The notes beneath the pieces were generated by a model. That model searched no databases. It had not been told where the DNA came from and saw nothing but the letters and a program-made list of their open reading frames with translations. From CAYNYI01 sp964401455 (lineage in GTDB: Bacteria > Fibrobacterota > OXYB2-FULL-49-7 > CAYNYI01), in contig CAYNYI010000020.1 in assembly GCA_964401455.1 (NCBI GenBank), positions 1-31,892 of the forward strand: a stretch of DNA of 31,892 nt, written 5' to 3'. Position 1 is the stretch's first letter. Every line of letters begins with the position of its first letter. Below, in pieces: positions 1 to 7,327 of this stretch. A program made the translations under genes and the position numbers.

Positions 1-59
1 CAGTACTAAGCTTTCAAGCAGCCGCCGAATTTACAGAAAGAAAGATACACTCTCGAAAT

Positions 60-419
60 ATGAGTTTTCCATTCGAAGAAGCACCGGCATATGATAAAGC
101 TGTCAAATTCGCCGGAACATGCCGCAAAGTGGCATGCAGGCTTCCTGAGAAAAACAAGAGCGATTCTGACCGTCTCGTTTCATCATCTACTACAGTATGT
201 TCATCTATCGCAGAAGGATATACCAGATGGGAGAAAGAAGAAAAAAAAGAATTTTACCTCGACGCCAGACGCGCTCTTCTTGACTGCGTTTGTCTCTTGA
301 ATCTGCTCGGCTCCGAAGAATTGGTTGCAAAAGAAGAATCCGATGAGACCGGCAAGCAATCAACTGAAATTTCTGTAATGCTTTCGTCAATAGTTAAAAA
401 CATATCAGAAAAAAATTAG
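60..419 (+). CDS. four helix bundle protein (S23-like family)
   Basis: A 119-residue soluble protein matching the four-helix-bundle family (the family first known from intervening-sequence ORFs in 23S rRNA genes). What is seen: an N-terminal FEEAPAYDKAVKFA helix and the family hallmark SSIAEGYTRWEKEEKKEF at about residues 48-65, followed by a long amphipathic helix (ARRALLDCVCLLNL). The usual family pattern is a hydrophobic helix, then 'IAEG', then 'K.EF...L..A..S..E'. Length is normal for the family. The molecular role of these proteins is not established. The ATG gives the expected N-terminus, but the frame stays open upstream to base 3 and no good ribosome binding site is visible, so a slightly earlier start cannot be excluded. 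The 3' end overlaps the convergent acyltransferase gene by 4 bases. Confidence 0.8.
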   Translation: MSFPFEEAPAYDKAVKFAGTCRKVACRLPEKNKSDSDRLVSSSTTVCSSIAEGYTRWEKEEKKEFYLDARRALLDCVCLLNLLGSEELVAKEESDETGKQSTEISVMLSSIVKNISEKN

Positions 420-1528
420 TCTTTCAAAGCTCGCCGGGACATCACCGCTCCGGCGAGCTTTATCAGCCATTCCAGGCCGAATTTATAGCCATTCTTCATC
501 CAGAGCGCAGCGGCCGCGACAAACCCGGCGGTAAAAAATAAAGTCATCACAACAGTTGGAATTGTTGAGAATTTTTTATAAAAACCCAATAAGGGCCCAA
601 CCTGTCTGAAAATTATAAGATGTATAAAAAGGAAAGAAAGGCTGACCCTGCCGGCCGGCACAAGAAATTGAAACAACCGGGCATAACCTTTTTTTTCCAT
701 AAAAAAGAAAGACAAGGTAATTAGAATCGCCAATGCACCGAGGATGGTCACAGTCGGGAAAAATACCGGAAATATTCCTGCCCGGAATGCAAAAAACCGA
801 TGCAATTCTATATCAAAATCAGAAGGGAAAGAGGTAAAATAACCCGGGAAAACAGCGGCGACACCTGCAATTGTCATTAACAGACCTGTTATTATAAAAC
901 CGGCTTCATTTTTTTCCCTGATGAATCGTCCGCATATCCCCCCAACAAGAAATATCCCCAACCATGGAAAAACGGGAAACTGACCTTCGAAAAACATTAT
1001 TTTAAGGTATCCGGCAATCCCTTCGGCTGTGCTCATCCTCGCAGTATTCATAAATTCCGGCGTATTGAGCAAACTTTGCCCGGCCGGGCCTGCAAAAAGA
1101 GCCAGAAAAGCAAAAACCGCCAGACTTTTCTTATTTAGCCTACGGAAAAAAACTCCTGCAAGAACGCAAAAACCGATAAGGTGCAGCACATACCAGCTGG
1201 CGGGAAACAGCCATTCTGAAACAATAAAATTGAGAATTACACCGGCAGCGATAATAACGGAACCTCTCACGATCAAGTCGTACGGGCTTCGTTCTTTAGC
1301 GATAAAAAGCCCAGTGCCGGCAAGAAAGATAAAAAGAGGAGCTGCAAGACCTCCAGGTAGATTAAAAATAATCCCTGCGGGATAATCCAGCGGAGCCTTC
1401 CTCAGTCTTGAATATGGTATTTTCCACAGGCAGTAAAAAACATGCTGCTGAATCATTAAAATTAGAGCAAAGCCCCTTGCGGCATCAATGCTTTTTATGC
1501 GCATACTTTTATTGGCGTCATTTTCCAT
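416..1528 (-). CDS. integral membrane acyltransferase-like protein (DUF1624/HGSNAT-type)
   Basis: A 370-residue polytopic membrane protein. The N-terminus RIKSIDAARGFALILMI followed by QH is the signature opening of the DUF1624/heparan-alpha-glucosaminide N-acetyltransferase-like and related acyltransferase-3 families, in which an early His and Arg lie at the membrane face. A later FPVFPWLGIFLVGG segment (about residues 185-200) also matches DUF1624-type proteins. I count roughly nine to ten hydrophobic segments. These families move an acetyl or other acyl group onto a sugar or lipid across the membrane; the substrate here is unknown. The gene is alone on its strand, convergent with the four-helix-bundle gene (4-base overlap) and divergent from the HU gene. 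A 10-bp inverted repeat lies 38-64 bases upstream of its ATG. Confidence 0.65.
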   Translation of the reverse strand: MENDANKSMRIKSIDAARGFALILMIQQHVFYCLWKIPYSRLRKAPLDYPAGIIFNLPGGLAAPLFIFLAGTGLFIAKERSPYDLIVRGSVIIAAGVILNFIVSEWLFPASWYVLHLIGFCVLAGVFFRRLNKKSLAVFAFLALFAGPAGQSLLNTPEFMNTARMSTAEGIAGYLKIMFFEGQFPVFPWLGIFLVGGICGRFIREKNEAGFIITGLLMTIAGVAAVFPGYFTSFPSDFDIELHRFFAFRAGIFPVFFPTVTILGALAILITLSFFFMEKKGYARLFQFLVPAGRVSLSFLFIHLIIFRQVGPLLGFYKKFSTIPTVVMTLFFTAGFVAAAALWMKNGYKFGLEWLIKLAGAVMSRRALKD

Positions 1529-1565
1529 TTTCTGATAACATAAATATGTACGCCCAAAATGGCAA

Positions 1566-1592
1566 ACCTAATAAAATTTCTCTTTATTAGGT
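1566..1592. repeat. perfect 10-bp inverted repeat, possible operator
   Basis: ACCTAATAAA at 1566-1575 is repeated in inverse orientation as TTTATTAGGT at 1583-1592, with a 7-base spacer. It lies upstream of the minus-strand acyltransferase gene, in the intergenic region shared with HU. There is no T-tract and no gene just upstream that it would terminate, so a protein-binding site is more likely than a terminator. The inverted repeat is seen; the function is inferred. Confidence 0.4.
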
Positions 1593-1597
1593 AATCG

Positions 1598-1720
1598 GCA
1601 ATTCCTATGCCCCCCGATGCGAAGGGATTTAAAACCGTGACATCCATACCCTCCCATATAAAGGGGAGTTCAAGCTAACGCACTCCATAGAAGCCCTTGT
1701 TTATTGAGCCTGGGAATTAC
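1598..1720 (+). ncRNA. possible structured RNA upstream of HU (6S-like shape)
   Basis: This is most of the 305-base stretch without a gene (1529-1833). Nested complementary blocks can be drawn: AATTCCTA (1600-1607) with TGGGAATT (1711-1718), AAGGG (1622-1626) with CCCTT (1694-1698), and an inner hairpin CTCCC (1651-1655) with GGGAG (1664-1668). The result is a long rod with a large unpaired centre. The central part (AAAACCGTGAC, then GGGGAGTTCAAG) loosely resembles the 3' half of E. coli 6S RNA, but the total is shorter than usual 6S RNAs. It could instead be a leader element of the HU mRNA, or chance. No coding potential is seen. The folding was done by eye. Confidence 0.27.
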
Positions 1721-1726
1721 TAATAC
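1697..1726 (+). promoter_or_regulatory. candidate promoter for the HU gene
   Basis: TTGTTT (1697-1702) and TAATAC (1721-1726) are separated by 18 bases, a plausible sigma-70 pair. It would give a transcript starting near 1733 with a leader of about 100 bases before the HU start. A perfect palindrome begins on the last base of the -10 box. Confidence 0.4.
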
Positions 1727-1744
1727 TGCAAATAATGTTTGCAG
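1726..1744. promoter_or_regulatory. 19-bp palindrome at the HU transcription start, possible operator
   Basis: CTGCAAA (1726-1732), a 5-base spacer, then TTTGCAG (1738-1744): a perfect 7-bp inverted repeat. It overlaps the end of the candidate -10 box and the predicted transcription start, a classic repressor position. It could also form a small hairpin at the 5' end of the mRNA. Confidence 0.4.
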
Positions 1745-1833
1745 AAACACAAAGAAAAAGTTATTTTAGTAGTGAGATTGTGAGTACTGTTCCTTAAAAC
1801 AAAATTCTATTCAACCCTTAAAAGGAGGGATTT

Positions 1834-2109
1834 ATGAACAAGGCTGAACTTATTCAGGCCGTAACAAAAGAAGTTTCAAAGGAAAGAGAAGTTTCTAAAG
1901 CTCTTGTTGAAACAGTTGTTAATTCTACTCTCGGCACTATCAAGAAAAACACAAAAAAGGGCGTACAGCTCATCGGTTTTGGAACTTTCACGGTATCTAA
2001 AAGAAAAGCAAGAACCGGCCGCAATCCTCAGACCGGCGAACAGATCAAAATTAAAGCCAGCAAAACAGTTAAATTTAAACCCGGTAAAGCTTACAAAGAC
2101 GCTCTCTAA
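1834..2109 (+). CDS. HU family DNA-binding protein
   Basis: A 91-residue histone-like protein that binds and bends DNA as a dimer and compacts the nucleoid. The N-terminal half (MNKAELIQAV...) forms the dimer helices. The beta-arm signature is clear: GFGTFTVSKRKARTGRNPQT at about residues 48-67, followed by KIKASKTVKFKPGKAYKD. Asn-Pro at the arm tip, which kinks DNA, is present. Length is exactly that of the family. A strong ribosome binding site, AAAGGAGGG (1820-1828), lies just before the ATG. The gene is monocistronic, with a candidate promoter upstream and an intrinsic terminator directly downstream. It could be HU or an IHF-type paralogue; the sequence alone does not separate them. Confidence 0.95.
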   Translation: MNKAELIQAVTKEVSKEREVSKALVETVVNSTLGTIKKNTKKGVQLIGFGTFTVSKRKARTGRNPQTGEQIKIKASKTVKFKPGKAYKDAL

Positions 2110-2138
2110 GAGTGATCTGACCTTTTTCCGTATGATTT

Positions 2139-2166
2139 AACGGCTGATTTTTATCAGCCGTTTTTT
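2139..2166 (+). terminator. intrinsic terminator after HU
   Basis: A 10-bp perfect stem (AACGGCTGAT, 2139-2148; ATCAGCCGTT, 2153-2162) with a TTTT loop runs into a T-tract (2161-2166). It sits about 30 bases after the HU stop and separates HU from the kinase gene. Confidence 0.9.
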
Positions 2167-2167
2167 A

Positions 2168-2196
2168 TTGGTTTTACTTGTTAAATTTTATATAAT
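2168..2196 (+). promoter_or_regulatory. candidate promoter for the histidine kinase gene
   Basis: TTGGTT (2168-2173) and a consensus TATAAT (2191-2196) are separated by exactly 17 bases, immediately after the HU terminator. Transcription would start near 2203, about 33 bases before the TTG start of the kinase. Confidence 0.6.
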
Positions 2197-2235
2197 ACGT
2201 TCAGTTAATCTTATTTACCAATAAAAAGGCCGCCT

Positions 2236-3780
2236 TTGTACGAAAACAAAAACCGCCCCAGTCTTTTCGAATCAGTGTTTGAATTCTCTCCTGATGGAAT
2301 TACTATTAAGTCCGCCGACATGACAAAAATCATCTACGCCAATCCTGCCTTTTCAGAGATGACCGGATATTCTCTTACGGAGCTTGAACAAATTTCTCCG
2401 AAAGATCTCCATCCCAGAGACCGTTTTGAATTTATAAATTCTCAGTTTGAGGCTACCATAAAAGGAGAAAACGCCGTTGTCAGCGAAATCCCCTGTCTTT
2501 GCAAAAACAAAGAGATAATTTTTGCAGACCTTAACATAGCAAACGCCTACATAGAGAATCAGCTTCATATTATCGGCTTCTGGCGAGATGTTACCGAACG
2601 CAGAAATCAGAGAAAAGAAAAGAAATCTCTACAGGACCAGCTCATGCAGGCCCAGAAAATGGAAGCCATCGGCCAGCTTGCGGCAGGAATTTCTCACGAC
2701 TTTAATAATCTACTATGCGGAATAATCGGTTTCGCGCATTTGATAAAATCCGGGGCCGAAAACTTCAAACCGGAGAATCTGATAAGAAACTCGGAAATGA
2801 TAATTGATCTCGGCAAACGTGGCGGTGAGCTTACACAGCAACTTCTCGGCTTCAGCCGTAAAGACAGATTTAATCCTTCGGAAATAATTCTGAACGATAC
2901 GGCGGAAGAAGTAATATCTGTCCTGAAAAGGACCATTAGCAGAAAGATAAGAATAAGCACCGATTATAAACCGGACCTCCCCCCCGTTAGTGCTGATGCC
3001 ACACAGATGCATCAGATTCTTCTTAATGTCTGCCTTAATTCGCGGGATGCGCTTCCGGATGGAGGGGAAATAAAAATCAGAACCGATGAAGTCCGTCTTG
3101 ATCAGGAATTTTGTTCTAAATACCCCTTTGCCTCCCCAGGCCACTATTTACTTCTTTCAGTAACCGACAACGGCACCGGCATGGATAAAGATACTTTGAA
3201 TAAGATCTTTGAGCCCTTTTTTACCACTAAAGAGTTTGGGAAAGGTTACGGAATGGGTATGGCCATGGTCTACGGGATCATAAAAAACCATAAAGGAAAC
3301 ATAATAATAAACTCAGCGCCGGGAGAAGGCACAAAGGTGCATATATATGTTCCCAAGATACCGCTTCGCGCAAAAAATCACCATCTTCTACCTCCGAAAA
3401 ATAAAATAAACGACAAAAATAACTCAGGACGAATACTTGTTGTGGATGACGAACCGGTAATTCGAGAAGTAGCGGGATATATATTAGAGCATGCAGGGTA
3501 TAAAGCATTCTACGCTGCGAACGGCCGGGAAGCCGTCGATATTTTTAACCGAGAAGCCCCTGACCTTGTTGTACTCGATTCAGTAATGCCGGTAATGGAT
3601 GGAAAAGACGCCTGCATAGAAATAATGAAGACGAACCCAAACGCAAAAATAATAATCGCGTCTGGGTATAATACCGACAGGTATGTAAAAAGCATACTTG
3701 ACTTGGGGGCGAAGGACTATATAAAAAAGCCCTACAGTGCCGAGAGTTTCCTGGAATGTGTCAAAAAAAATATTCTCTGA
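2236..3780 (+). CDS. soluble PAS hybrid histidine kinase with receiver domain
   Basis: A 514-residue sensor with no membrane segment. Order: PAS domain about 8-120 (IIYANPAFSEMTGYS, ending FWRDVTERR), a short coiled coil, HisKA with phospho-acceptor His154 (AAGISHDFNN), HATPase about 245-375 with N-box Asn264/Asn268, G1 box DNGTGMD (311-317) and F-box FEPFFTT, then a receiver domain 398-514. The receiver keeps the acidic pair Asp404/Asp405, phospho-acceptor Asp448, Ser476 and Lys498. The 'ISHDFNN' H-box is typical of hybrid kinases of the PAS/GacS-like type. The start is TTG at 2236; it gives a complete PAS domain and the next ATG would cut into it. The upstream AAAAAGG is a weak binding site. 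The following gene begins 12 bases downstream, so the two are probably co-transcribed. The signal sensed is unknown. Confidence 0.9.
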   Translation: MYENKNRPSLFESVFEFSPDGITIKSADMTKIIYANPAFSEMTGYSLTELEQISPKDLHPRDRFEFINSQFEATIKGENAVVSEIPCLCKNKEIIFADLNIANAYIENQLHIIGFWRDVTERRNQRKEKKSLQDQLMQAQKMEAIGQLAAGISHDFNNLLCGIIGFAHLIKSGAENFKPENLIRNSEMIIDLGKRGGELTQQLLGFSRKDRFNPSEIILNDTAEEVISVLKRTISRKIRISTDYKPDLPPVSADATQMHQILLNVCLNSRDALPDGGEIKIRTDEVRLDQEFCSKYPFASPGHYLLLSVTDNGTGMDKDTLNKIFEPFFTTKEFGKGYGMGMAMVYGIIKNHKGNIIINSAPGEGTKVHIYVPKIPLRAKNHHLLPPKNKINDKNNSGRILVVDDEPVIREVAGYILEHAGYKAFYAANGREAVDIFNREAPDLVVLDSVMPVMDGKDACIEIMKTNPNAKIIIASGYNTDRYVKSILDLGAKDYIKKPYSAESFLECVKKNIL

Positions 3781-3791
3781 AGGATATAAAT

Positions 3792-4376
3792 TTGAAAAAC
3801 ATACTGCATGACGGCAGCGTAAAGCTTTTTAACATTCCAAACTCTATCTCAATATCACGCATTTTTGCCGATATCGCCCTTTTCGGCGCCGTGGCCTTTA
3901 ACAGCGAAAAGGTTTTCACGTTTATTTTCATTTACTGCGCAGCCTCGGATTTCCTTGATGGATTTATCGCACGGCTTTTTCATCAGAAAACACCGACAGG
4001 CGCCTTCCTCGATTCTATGGCTGATTTTGGAATGTTCGGAGGAGCGGTACTCGGGCTGTTCTTTTTCAAGCATGATTTCATATCGGAAAACTACAGACCG
4101 ATAATAGTCCTTTTAACCATCGAACTAATAAAAATTTTTTACTCGTTCATAAGATACGGCAAACTTTCGAGTTTCCATACATATTCCTCGAAAATCGCTT
4201 TTATTTTCTCCAGCATATTTATAATTTTGCTATTCACCGGAAGATACTATGGCTGGCTTTTTCTAATATCAATCAGCTTCGCAATAATCGCAACCATAGA
4301 AGACATTCTACTAATGATGGTCCTTCCCGAATGGGACAATAACAAGAAAGGCCTTTTCTGGATACTCAGGAAATAA
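3792..4376 (+). CDS. CDP-alcohol phosphatidyltransferase
   Basis: An integral membrane enzyme that transfers a phosphatidyl group from CDP-diacylglycerol to an alcohol (glycerol-3-phosphate, serine or inositol phosphate) with release of CMP. The full family motif D-x2-D-G-x2-A-R-x8-G-x3-D-x3-D is present: Asp53, Asp56, Gly57, Ala60, Arg61, Gly70, Asp74 and Asp78, counted from the TTG start. Five to six hydrophobic segments surround it. I choose the TTG at 3792 because GAAGGA (3778-3783) precedes it at good spacing; an ATG at 3756 would overlap the kinase by 25 bases without a binding site. At 194 residues it is of normal size for PgsA-like enzymes, but the substrate cannot be decided. Its 3' end overlaps the convergent oxidoreductase pseudogene. 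Confidence 0.85.
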   Translation: MKNILHDGSVKLFNIPNSISISRIFADIALFGAVAFNSEKVFTFIFIYCAASDFLDGFIARLFHQKTPTGAFLDSMADFGMFGGAVLGLFFFKHDFISENYRPIIVLLTIELIKIFYSFIRYGKLSSFHTYSSKIAFIFSSIFIILLFTGRYYGWLFLISISFAIIATIEDILLMMVLPEWDNNKKGLFWILRK

Positions 4377-5168
4377 CTCCGCGCGGAATACATCTCCCAC
4401 CGAGAATATTTCCACCCGCCAGAACGTCAGAAGCCTGAATTCCGCCAAGCATTGAGCACATAACTCCGTGCATAAAACCACAAATCTCAAAACCGCGAAG
4501 CGGTGTCTGTGTTTTAATTCTTTTTCTACCGAAGTTTTCTATATAAGGCGGCATATTATAAATTGCCCCCGTCTCATTACCTGAATACCTTTTATAAGTA
4601 GCCGGGGTGCATACATCATGAAAGAGAACAAATTCAGGAAATTTCTTATATATATATTTAGCGACTGCGTTTTTCAAAATTTCCAGAGTTTTTTTCTCTG
4701 TGCAATAGCCAGTCCGGTCATGTTCCCTTAACCAAATCCATTTTTCAGAGTACACAGGAAAAAGTCTGACGGTTAGTACTGGTCTTGATTCCGTACCCGA
4801 AAAGGAAATACCTGCACAAAACCGCTTTTCGGTAAACGGCATAAGAGAATCTTTCATCCTGAACATTTCCTCGAATGCAGTTTTACCGGAACTTAAAACA
4901 TTATGTCCGGCGCAAAGCTTCGAGCGAAGACTTTCAGGCAGTCCCTTTAAAGCGAAATTAACCGTAAGGGCAGAAAGAGAATCATTCTGCCTCCCAAATC
5001 CTCAAATCTTTTACACAGCGAGGACACTGGAGAATCGAACCCTCCGGGCTTACTGTTCTTTTCTATAAGAATGACGTTTGCAGTATTGTTTGACAAAAGA
5101 AGTGAAATGCCGGCCGCAAATCCAGCCGGCCCTCCCCCGATAATAACAATCGGAAGATTATAGTTCAT
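4366..5168 (-). pseudogene. broken CrtI/retinol-saturase-like FAD oxidoreductase
   Basis: Two pieces of one FAD-dependent oxidoreductase of the phytoene-dehydrogenase type lie in different frames. The 5' piece (5168 to about 4980) has the dinucleotide fold VIIGGGPAGFAAG, then IEKNSKPGG, and jumps at once to SLCKRFEDLGGR, which in intact relatives lies some 200 residues later. Just downstream the frame changes: in another frame DSLSALTVNFALKGLPESL reads on without a stop to the C-terminal piece (4866-4366), which carries the family ending TPATYKRYSG, GAIYNMPP and FEICGFMHGV. The whole remnant encodes about 265 residues, roughly half of an intact enzyme. So at least one large internal deletion and a frameshift have occurred. 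The first ATG overlaps the end of the cNMP-binding gene by 4 bases, so it was once translationally coupled to it. Confidence 0.75.
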
Positions 5169-5794
5169 ACTCGTGTAGAAATCCTTGTTTTCTCGATAAG
5201 ATCGGCGGCATGTTTCTCTATTTTTTCCGTGTCTTTACAAAGCACATAACTGCTGCCGATTTCTATAAGACCTTTCTCTTTCAAAGCGTTTAAAAGAGAA
5301 TCTACCTCGGAAAATTGAATACCGAGTATGTCGGTAATTTCTTCTTCAGCGGTTTTCAGATTAACTCTTTCCGGACCGCTTTCCGAATGAGAAAGAAAGC
5401 CCAGAATATTAGCGACTCCGGCCTCCTTGGTTTGAGGTGTCGCGGCATCTATTTTTTCATTTGTTTCCCTTAGCCGCTGAGCCAGGATCCTTGCCACCTT
5501 GATAAACCATTCCGGAAGCGTATCCAGTTTTGAAAAAAACTCCGAAGGAGAAACTTTTTTGGCGGTGCATGATTCACAGGCTATGGCATGGGCAGTCCTC
5601 GCGCCACCGTCAATAAGGGCTATCTCGCCGAAAATACCACCGGGAGCAACTTCTCCCAGCAAAACATCGACTCCGTTTTCAGAACGAAAAAGACAGACCT
5701 TACCTGTTTTAAGTATATACAGATCACGGGAGAATTCTTTTTCTCTAAAGATAATTTCATCTTTTTCGAATGAGACTTCACTTCCTATTTCCAT
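5165..5794 (-). CDS. Crp/Fnr-like cyclic-nucleotide-binding domain protein
   Basis: A 209-residue protein. Residues about 5-120 form a cNMP-binding jelly roll: EIIFREKEFSRDLYILKTG, then the phosphate-binding-cassette region GGIFGEIALIDGGARTAHA with the conserved FGE-AL and R-A elements. Whether it binds a nucleotide is not known. The C-terminal third (about 145-195) looks like a winged helix (EEEITDILGIQFSEVDSLL, then KEKGLIEIGSSYVL), but it is not a clear Crp-type DNA-binding motif, so a role as a transcription factor is plausible rather than proven. The gene lies one base after the upstream lipoprotein stop, and its end overlaps by 4 bases the start of a decayed oxidoreductase, implying one operon. 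Confidence 0.75.
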   Translation of the reverse strand: MEIGSEVSFEKDEIIFREKEFSRDLYILKTGKVCLFRSENGVDVLLGEVAPGGIFGEIALIDGGARTAHAIACESCTAKKVSPSEFFSKLDTLPEWFIKVARILAQRLRETNEKIDAATPQTKEAGVANILGFLSHSESGPERVNLKTAEEEITDILGIQFSEVDSLLNALKEKGLIEIGSSYVLCKDTEKIEKHAADLIEKTRISTRV

Positions 5795-5796
5795 CT

Positions 5797-6168
5797 CTAA
5801 TGCTCCAGCTCCTTATAATACTCATGGGATATATATTCCCACTTTTTATTCAGTCCGTTATATATATACTTTACCATACCGGATGTATCTTCGCCGTTAG
5901 AAAGTCTGGCCCTTATTTTTATTTTAGCGATATACGGTGTTGCCCGTTCTCTGTAATCCGATATATCCCGGTCAATAACCTCGGCTTCAATTACTTGCAG
6001 TTCTGAGGCTCTCTCCCGCAGAATAAGAGAAAACTCTTTTTTGAACCTCTCCCGCGCCGTCCGGTTAAGGCCTTCAACAAGCTCTTCCGAAACTTCAGGT
6101 TTATGCCTGCACGAAACAGCAAGACTCAAGCAGGCTGAGAATAAAATAACGAGTCTGGATAAGCTCAT
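5797..6168 (-). CDS. small putative lipoprotein
   Basis: A 123-residue protein with a lipoprotein signal peptide: SLSRLVILFSACLSLAVSC, with the lipobox AVSC and Cys20 as the predicted lipidated residue. The mature part is charged, helical at first (EELVEGLNRTARERFKKEF) and then probably beta-rich, ending IYNGLNKKWEYISHEYYKEL, a pattern seen in small periplasmic domains. I do not recognise the family. The ATG at 6168 is preferred because AGGA precedes it and it begins the signal peptide; an in-frame ATG at 6237 would add 23 residues in front of it. It is the first gene of a minus-strand operon with the cNMP-binding gene. Confidence 0.6.
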   Translation of the reverse strand: MSLSRLVILFSACLSLAVSCRHKPEVSEELVEGLNRTARERFKKEFSLILRERASELQVIEAEVIDRDISDYRERATPYIAKIKIRARLSNGEDTSGMVKYIYNGLNKKWEYISHEYYKELEH

Positions 6169-6295
6169 AATATGGGTCCTTAAAATAAAAAACTGTTTAT
6201 ATAGGATAAAATACATTATTTTTGATTCGATTTTCATTTTAAATAAATATAAGGTACTTTTGCATATTTAATATAACTGTAATTATTTTATTCAA

Positions 6296-7246
6296 ATGCT
6301 GATTTTTTTAATCATAATTCTCCTTTCATCCATCATATACTCCGCGCCTCCTGCCGGGGCACTGAACAAATCAAACACAGCAACCCTACAAGACGATGTA
6401 AAAAGAGGAACAAAGGAAAACGCTCTCATCGAACCAATTTCCGGGAAGAACTGCTTTATTAAACCAGGCTGGTCGATTTCGGTCCTGCCGGTCTTTAAAA
6501 AGTACTACTCATCGGTATCCCGCATCCGGGATTCTCTGGTATCCGATCCGGCTTCGTCCGGCGATACCTCATATGTCAGATTCAGCAGACAAAATCTTGA
6601 CATTTTTTTCGACAGTCTTCTTAATTATTTTCCTGTAACAGCAGGAATAGAAATACCGGTAGGCAACGGCCTTCGCGCCGGACTTGCTGTATCGTATTTC
6701 TACAACTCAGCAGAAAATGAATACACAATATTTGAGAAAAAAACTGTCTCAGGTATCCCTGTATACACCGATACAGCCTCATCAAGGGGTAAAGTGTATG
6801 ATAAAATTGAGTTTACCGCCCTGCCGGTATTTTTTCATATGAGCGCATTCCTCCCTCCCGACATCATAAGTATAGATGATTTCCGTTATTTCTACATTAG
6901 CTGCGGGGCCGTTTTTTTGCCTTACTCAAAGTTAAGATCCGTACACCGCCGTAAACTCAGTCTGGCACCCCTGAGCTGCTGCGATCCAATTAAAAAGATA
7001 CAGATTAATGCCTCCGGAAGTATTGCCGCCGGGCCGTTTTTTGCGCTTGGAGCATCTAAAGTATTATCGAAATTGTGGACAATGGGAGGTGAAATCACAT
7101 TTTTCAGTATGACAGTAAAAGAATTGAAGGAAAACGAAAAAACTATTCGTTATAAAGATTTCCTGCCTTATTCATCCAGTTCCGATAAGACGGAATTTGA
7201 ACTTTCCACAGCATCTTTCGCATTCAGATTTTCTCGACATTTCTGA
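6296..7246 (+). CDS. putative outer-membrane beta-barrel protein
   Basis: A 316-residue exported protein of unrecognised family. It begins with a hydrophobic signal peptide (LIFLIIILLSSIIYSAPPAG). The mature part has alternating polar/aromatic strands typical of outer-membrane barrels (for example GLRAGLAVSYFYN, ASGSIAAGPFFALGASKVL, FAFRFSRHF). It ends in Phe, the usual BAM recognition end. Long polar loops rich in Ser lie between strands. No good ribosome binding site precedes the ATG; the upstream 60 bases are very A+T-rich. It stands alone between a divergent lipoprotein operon and the downstream activator remnant. Confidence 0.55.
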   Translation: MLIFLIIILLSSIIYSAPPAGALNKSNTATLQDDVKRGTKENALIEPISGKNCFIKPGWSISVLPVFKKYYSSVSRIRDSLVSDPASSGDTSYVRFSRQNLDIFFDSLLNYFPVTAGIEIPVGNGLRAGLAVSYFYNSAENEYTIFEKKTVSGIPVYTDTASSRGKVYDKIEFTALPVFFHMSAFLPPDIISIDDFRYFYISCGAVFLPYSKLRSVHRRKLSLAPLSCCDPIKKIQINASGSIAAGPFFALGASKVLSKLWTMGGEITFFSMTVKELKENEKTIRYKDFLPYSSSSDKTEFELSTASFAFRFSRHF

Positions 7247-7278
7247 TTGACTAAAATATCTCCGGCTCAACATCTTTC

Positions 7279-7307
7279 TTGAAAAGCGGCTCGGCAACAT
7301 TTATTTT
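7279..7307 (+). promoter_or_regulatory. candidate promoter before the activator remnant/HEAT gene
   Basis: TTGAAA (7279-7284) and TATTTT (7302-7307) are 17 bases apart. The predicted start, near 7314, would transcribe the pseudogene and probably HEAT-rdgB-flavodoxin behind it. Confidence 0.35.
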
Positions 7308-7327
7308 AAAATACAATAATTAAACTT

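Noticed and set aside
5797..6237. Longer form of the lipoprotein starting at 6237
   Set aside because: The additional N-terminus would bury the lipoprotein signal; ATG 6168 has AGGA at good spacing.
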